Below, piece by piece: positions 8,398 through 10,984 of a stretch of 10,984 nucleotides of DNA (the stretch's first letter is position 1; each line of letters begins with the position of its first letter). Both the position numbers and the translations under genes were made by a program. The DNA is from Asterionellopsis glacialis (taxonomy: Eukaryota > Bacillariophyta > Plagiogrammaphyceae > Rhaphoneidales > Asterionellopsidaceae), in NCBI GenBank assembly GCA_014885115.2, contig WKLE02004902.1, positions 1 through 10,984 of the forward strand, in the 5' to 3' direction. The notes under the pieces were generated by a model that searched no databases, was not told the DNA's origin, and worked only from the letters and a program-made list of their open reading frames with translations.

Positions 8398-9195
8398 ATG
8401 GTTGACGACAATGAAGCACCTGCACTGGATTTTCAAAATCCTCCACAAGGTGAATTCCCATTAGAATTTGCTGCAGAGAACAAAGAACCCAGGTCAAACA
8501 CTTCAGAGTTGCCCGATGCAAATAGACTCACAATGCCATTTGTGAGATACAATGTTACAATTGGTATTGGCAATGAATTGGAAGGAAAGGTATTCAGTAG
8601 GATGGGGGATATTGAAGATGAACAGTTCCCTTCCTACCTAATGATGCCTGGCAATACAATATCCAAAGTGGTGGGTAAATTATTTAAAGCACAAACTTAC
8701 AAGCAAGTCAAGGAAGATCAATGGGCAGCAGCTTTAGCAGCCCGCAAGGATGGTTGCACATTAGCTGCCTTTTCAGGCAAACTTGAAGCAGATGTTCCCC
8801 TAACAGACCAAATAACCATACCTTCCATGATGTACCTGCCAACAGCGTGGGCTGCATACTTTTTGGAACCATTACATGCTTTTAATGTCTATGAGAAACT
8901 AAAAATCCTAATGGAGAAAGGAACCCCGGACAACCAAGCAATGCTCTGTGTCTTATTAGAATGGGTAATGTTGGCTGGAACCCATGCGGATTCCACGGGG
9001 GCACTTGCTTCGAAAAGTTGCCTCCTACTGGATTGGCAGCATATTGCACCTACAACATCAGAGAGGAAATCCTGGTCACTCCTGAATAGATTTTATGTGA
9101 CCCTAGTAACAAAATTTATGTCAGAAATTCCGACAAAAAAAGTATCCCTTCAAGTCACCAGTCACCTAAATTTTCTGGTACAGTCACAAAATTAA
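8398..9195 (+). CDS. Unrecognised protein, about 265 residues, beside the MULE
   Basis: I do not recognise this protein. The frame is open from 8239 to the TAA at 9193-9195. The first in-frame ATG is at 8398 (MVDDNEAP), giving about 265 residues. Open sequence upstream encodes a Gln-rich stretch (QQQQSL at 8302), so the true start may be further left. An ATG at 8255 lies in another frame and would join only across the run of seven A at 8278-8284, which suggests a one-base indel there. The product is mixed alpha-helical and soluble-looking, with no transmembrane segment or signal peptide. It has an acidic N-terminal third and a Trp/Leu-rich middle (PTAWAAYFLEPLHAF, LLEWVMLAG). No stop interrupts the 954-base frame, unlike every other coding unit here. 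It could be a retroelement ORF1/gag-like protein or a host gene whose 5' side was displaced by the MULE. Confidence 0.6.
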   Translation: MVDDNEAPALDFQNPPQGEFPLEFAAENKEPRSNTSELPDANRLTMPFVRYNVTIGIGNELEGKVFSRMGDIEDEQFPSYLMMPGNTISKVVGKLFKAQTYKQVKEDQWAAALAARKDGCTLAAFSGKLEADVPLTDQITIPSMMYLPTAWAAYFLEPLHAFNVYEKLKILMEKGTPDNQAMLCVLLEWVMLAGTHADSTGALASKSCLLLDWQHIAPTTSERKSWSLLNRFYVTLVTKFMSEIPTKKVSLQVTSHLNFLVQSQN

Positions 9196-9730
9196 CGCCA
9201 GCCCATCATTTTTTTACATGATACACTCATATGAATATTTTCTCAATTCGACATTTTTCTCTTTGCGTGCCAAATTTATTTTTGCACCTGACTCACCCAA
9301 AAAATTGCATTCCTTGACATCAAAAATTTACAGACTCACTTAAAAAATTGCACCAACTGACATAAAAAATTGTTGACTTGGCTTAATAAACAACAACAGA
9401 CTGACAAAAAATGTACACTGATCCTTGCAAAAGTGTAGCAGTCACAAAAATTATGTTACACAATCAATCAAAAAAGGTTTCTGATTCATTCCCAAAAATT
9501 GTCTTACAGAGAAAAAAATTGCCTGCTCAAACAAAAAAGGTTGACTGTGACAAGAAAAACAAGTAGGTGTGATGAAATACAAAATTTACTACTGCAGCAA
9601 TGTGAAATTGATCAGACAATTAAATTTTTGCTTTTGGGTAAACAACCAAGTGACTCATTTATATAAAAAAAACTCACTACAAATTTTTTTAAATTAAACT
9701 AAACATGTTTTTCTGAAGGAATGCGCTCTT
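9196..9730 (+). other. Gene-free A-tract-rich stretch with ~21-bp spacing
   Basis: No ORF of note. Between about 9299 and 9560, runs of five to seven A, often as AAAAATTG, begin near 9299, 9322, 9342, 9364, 9406, 9446, 9470, 9494, 9512, 9533 and 9555. Most gaps are 18-24 bp and two are about 40 bp. Short CTGAC or TTGAC words often lie between the runs. This looks like a decayed minisatellite or phased bent DNA. The rest, up to 9730, is plain AT-rich sequence. Confidence 0.5.
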
Positions 9731-10502
9731 TCACAACTTAAACAGCAGCACTATGCAATGATTTATGTCTAGCCCTTTGGCATAAGACCTTGCCTCCAAA
9801 ATTTTTTCCTCTTCAGAATCTTCCTCATAGTCTTTGTATCATTTTCTGTTGTTAATATTGTTGCTGTTGTTGTGGTTGTGGAAGTTGATATTATTATCTG
9901 TGTTTTCCTGATTCATTTGCTCATATGCTTCCATCCTCTTAGTAAATTTTTCTTCCGTCTCCTTTGTTGGATCAAAGAGACAAATCTCTTCCCTTTTCTG
10001 AACATCCTGCTCTTCCTTGTCCAAATCACTGCAAATGAGTTAATCAAGTCTCCATTGTACTCCTGCTTGTTGAAGGTTTTACCTACATTTGATTTGCTGT
10101 TCTTAGTTCATTGTATCTCTGTAGTCCCACAGATTTCCAACCACCAAAAGAGGAATTACCGTGTCTCTCATCATTTGTGTATCTTGACTTGATTTGTTTT
10201 TTAGCTTTTACATCAACAATTTGCTGATCATGGATTTGTTTCCACTTGTTCCATCCATTTTCAAGTACCAACAAACCAAAAGCTTCATCAGAAGAACTTA
10301 CCAGCTCACTAATCTCCCTGATAATTCTTTTCAATTTGATCCTGCCAACAACACATCTTAAAATGCAGTCATAGAAAAAGTAGCATCCATCATTTTTATT
10401 TTCTCTCATCTCCAAAATGTCTTCCAAAGTAATATTTTGGTAACCATCTTGTAAAAGCCAAGGACAACAAAAAGAATGTTCGAATTGTAAACATTGAAAT
10501 AT
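9731..10502 (-). pseudogene. C-terminal half of a suspected diatom multicopy protein, with one intron
   Basis: Function unknown. The frame is open from 10502, and a coding-like stretch starts near 10460. It encodes MRENKNDGCYFFYDCILRC, then SSSDEAFGLLVLENGW (about 10310-10260) and FGGWKSVGLQRYNEL (about 10145-10100). From memory, SDEAF-LLVLEN followed by GGW--G--RYNEL marks an uncharacterised family found in many copies in centric diatoms; no search was made. A 58-bp GT-AG intron (10029-10086) restores the frame into an acidic and charged tail, KEEQDVQKREE, then an Asn/His-rich run (9845-9880). A TGA at 9839-9841 interrupts, after which the same frame continues with YKDYEEDSEEEK and ends at TGA 9731-9733. 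The join to the N-terminal half at 10609-10984 is unresolved. An acceptor-like TTTTACAAG at 10448 could open this exon, but no donor in the matching phase was found. Confidence 0.6.
10029..10086 (-). other. Predicted 58-bp spliceosomal intron
   Basis: On the minus strand it starts GTAGGTAAAA and ends ACTCATTTGCAG, with a possible branch site in TTGATTAAC. Removing it joins AAT CAA AT to T GAT TTG, which eliminates the TAG at 10083-10085 and keeps the frame into the 61-residue downstream ORF. Length and borders suit compact protist introns. Not confirmed by transcript data. Confidence 0.6.
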
Positions 10503-10608
10503 TTAGTACCTCAATGAATGTGCTCACCTTAAAAAAGGAACATAAAACATACAAAAACTTATACAAAGTTAGAATAAAATATATATTTTATTACATAATT
10601 TTTTTCTT
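10503..10608 (-). other. Unresolved AT-rich linker between two gene halves
   Basis: On the minus strand this holds GTAGAAG next to the upstream stop, then TTCTAAC followed by a T-rich run and TTTTTTAAG. Together these look like a donor, branch site and acceptor. No combination of these sites joined the two flanking frames without a stop, so either the gene is broken here or the true splice sites differ. Confidence 0.35.
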
Positions 10609-10984
10609 CTACCCTTTGTTTACCATTGTGTCTCTATTTTTCTTGAGGTCTTTGTCCAACTGCACTGATGCTGTTTCATCTATGTTAATTTCTGAGTTTT
10701 GAAACATAATAAGAACCTGATTTTGAATTGAACTTTGCACATCTGCCCTGCGTGAATTTAAAGCTGTCTTAGCAATTTTTTTGTAGGCATTCCAATATCT
10801 TCAAATTTCATCTTCTTCCAATGCAAACTGTTGCAAAACCCGCCTGCCAAATGTTTTGTCATGGCTCAAATCTTAAAATTCATCCTCTGATTTCAAAAAT
10901 TTAATAGAATGAAACAATGTGTACTTTACCTTTTTTCAAACATCTGTAGGTACACCAAGGTTCACTTTGACTGGCATCTGTTTT
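10609..10984 (-). pseudogene. N-terminal part of the suspected diatom multicopy protein, partial at window edge
   Basis: One minus-strand frame runs from the right edge to a TAG at 10609-10611, with stops at 10936-10938 (TGA), 10873-10875 (TAA) and 10801-10803 (TGA). Despite the stops it reads as protein: PVKVNLGVPTDV, then YTLFHSIKFLKSEDEF, DKTFGRRVLQQFALEEDEI, then RYWNAYKKIAKTALNSRR. The pattern of a helical KFL segment, then GRRVL, then an aromatic-rich W-Y-KK stretch and an Asn-Ser-Arg-Arg block resembles the N-terminal part of the same suspected diatom family as the adjacent C-terminal half. The true start is outside the window. Splicing from AAAAAAG/GTAAAG (10931 down) to TTTTAAG (10871) would remove the first two stops in a different frame, so they could also be intronic. 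The TGA at 10801 remains either way. Confidence 0.55.

Noticed and set aside
9872..10192. Plus-strand 106-codon hydrophobic ORF
   Set aside because: Antisense of the charged, Asn-rich tail and intron of the minus-strand gene; the hydrophobic look is a shadow effect.
10514..10702. Plus-strand 62-codon ORF
   Set aside because: Antisense to the AT-rich linker and the end of the N-terminal half; F/Y/I-rich composition from T-runs only.
148..10938. Reassigned genetic code with TGA as a sense codon
   Set aside because: TAG and TAA also interrupt the same frames, frameshifts are present too, and the 2843 TGA sits where arginine, not tryptophan, is expected. Decay explains all of it.

Overview
The window reads as nuclear DNA of a eukaryotic microalga, most likely a diatom. 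Three things point there. The tyrosine-recombinase retroelement at the left has the sequence style I associate with diatom and other stramenopile DIRS-like elements. The minus-strand protein at the right matches, from memory, an uncharacterised family present in many copies in centric diatoms. A compact 58-bp GT-AG intron sits in that gene. The DNA is AT-rich, and nearly all the coding matter is mobile-element debris. The diatom assignment rests on recollection and was not searched.

Region by region. (1) 55-3019, plus strand: a decayed DIRS-like retrotransposon with reverse transcriptase, RNase H and tyrosine recombinase, broken by stops and frameshifts. (2) 3020-3696: no gene seen, probably the element's 3' part plus flank. 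(3) 3706-8234: a complete Mutator-like DNA transposon (MULE) with short imperfect terminal inverted repeats, a 9-bp target-site duplication matching at 8 of 9 bases (3697-3705 and 8235-8243), an internal ~310-bp direct duplication, a minus-strand transposase pseudogene (about 7504 to 4681), and a ~123-bp satellite-like array at its right end. (4) 8398-9195, plus strand: an intact but unrecognised ORF starting just beyond the MULE insertion. (5) 9196-9730: non-coding DNA with A-tracts spaced about 21 bp apart. (6) 9731-10984, minus strand: a broken gene of the suspected diatom repeat family, running off the right edge.

How the pieces work together. The MULE transposase shows a WRKY/GCM1-type zinc cluster, the DDE core (candidate D, D and E all visible), a separate segment centred on a TCPLD motif that could be a cysteine-peptidase-like domain, and a C-terminal Cys/His cluster. 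The zinc cluster would bind the element's ends and the DDE core would cut them. The ~123-bp repeats lie upstream of the transposase and each carries a CCAAT core in its orientation, so they could act as binding sites or promoter. Most nonsense codons here, in three unrelated coding units, can be explained by single C-to-T changes. That fits methylation-linked decay of transposon-rich DNA.
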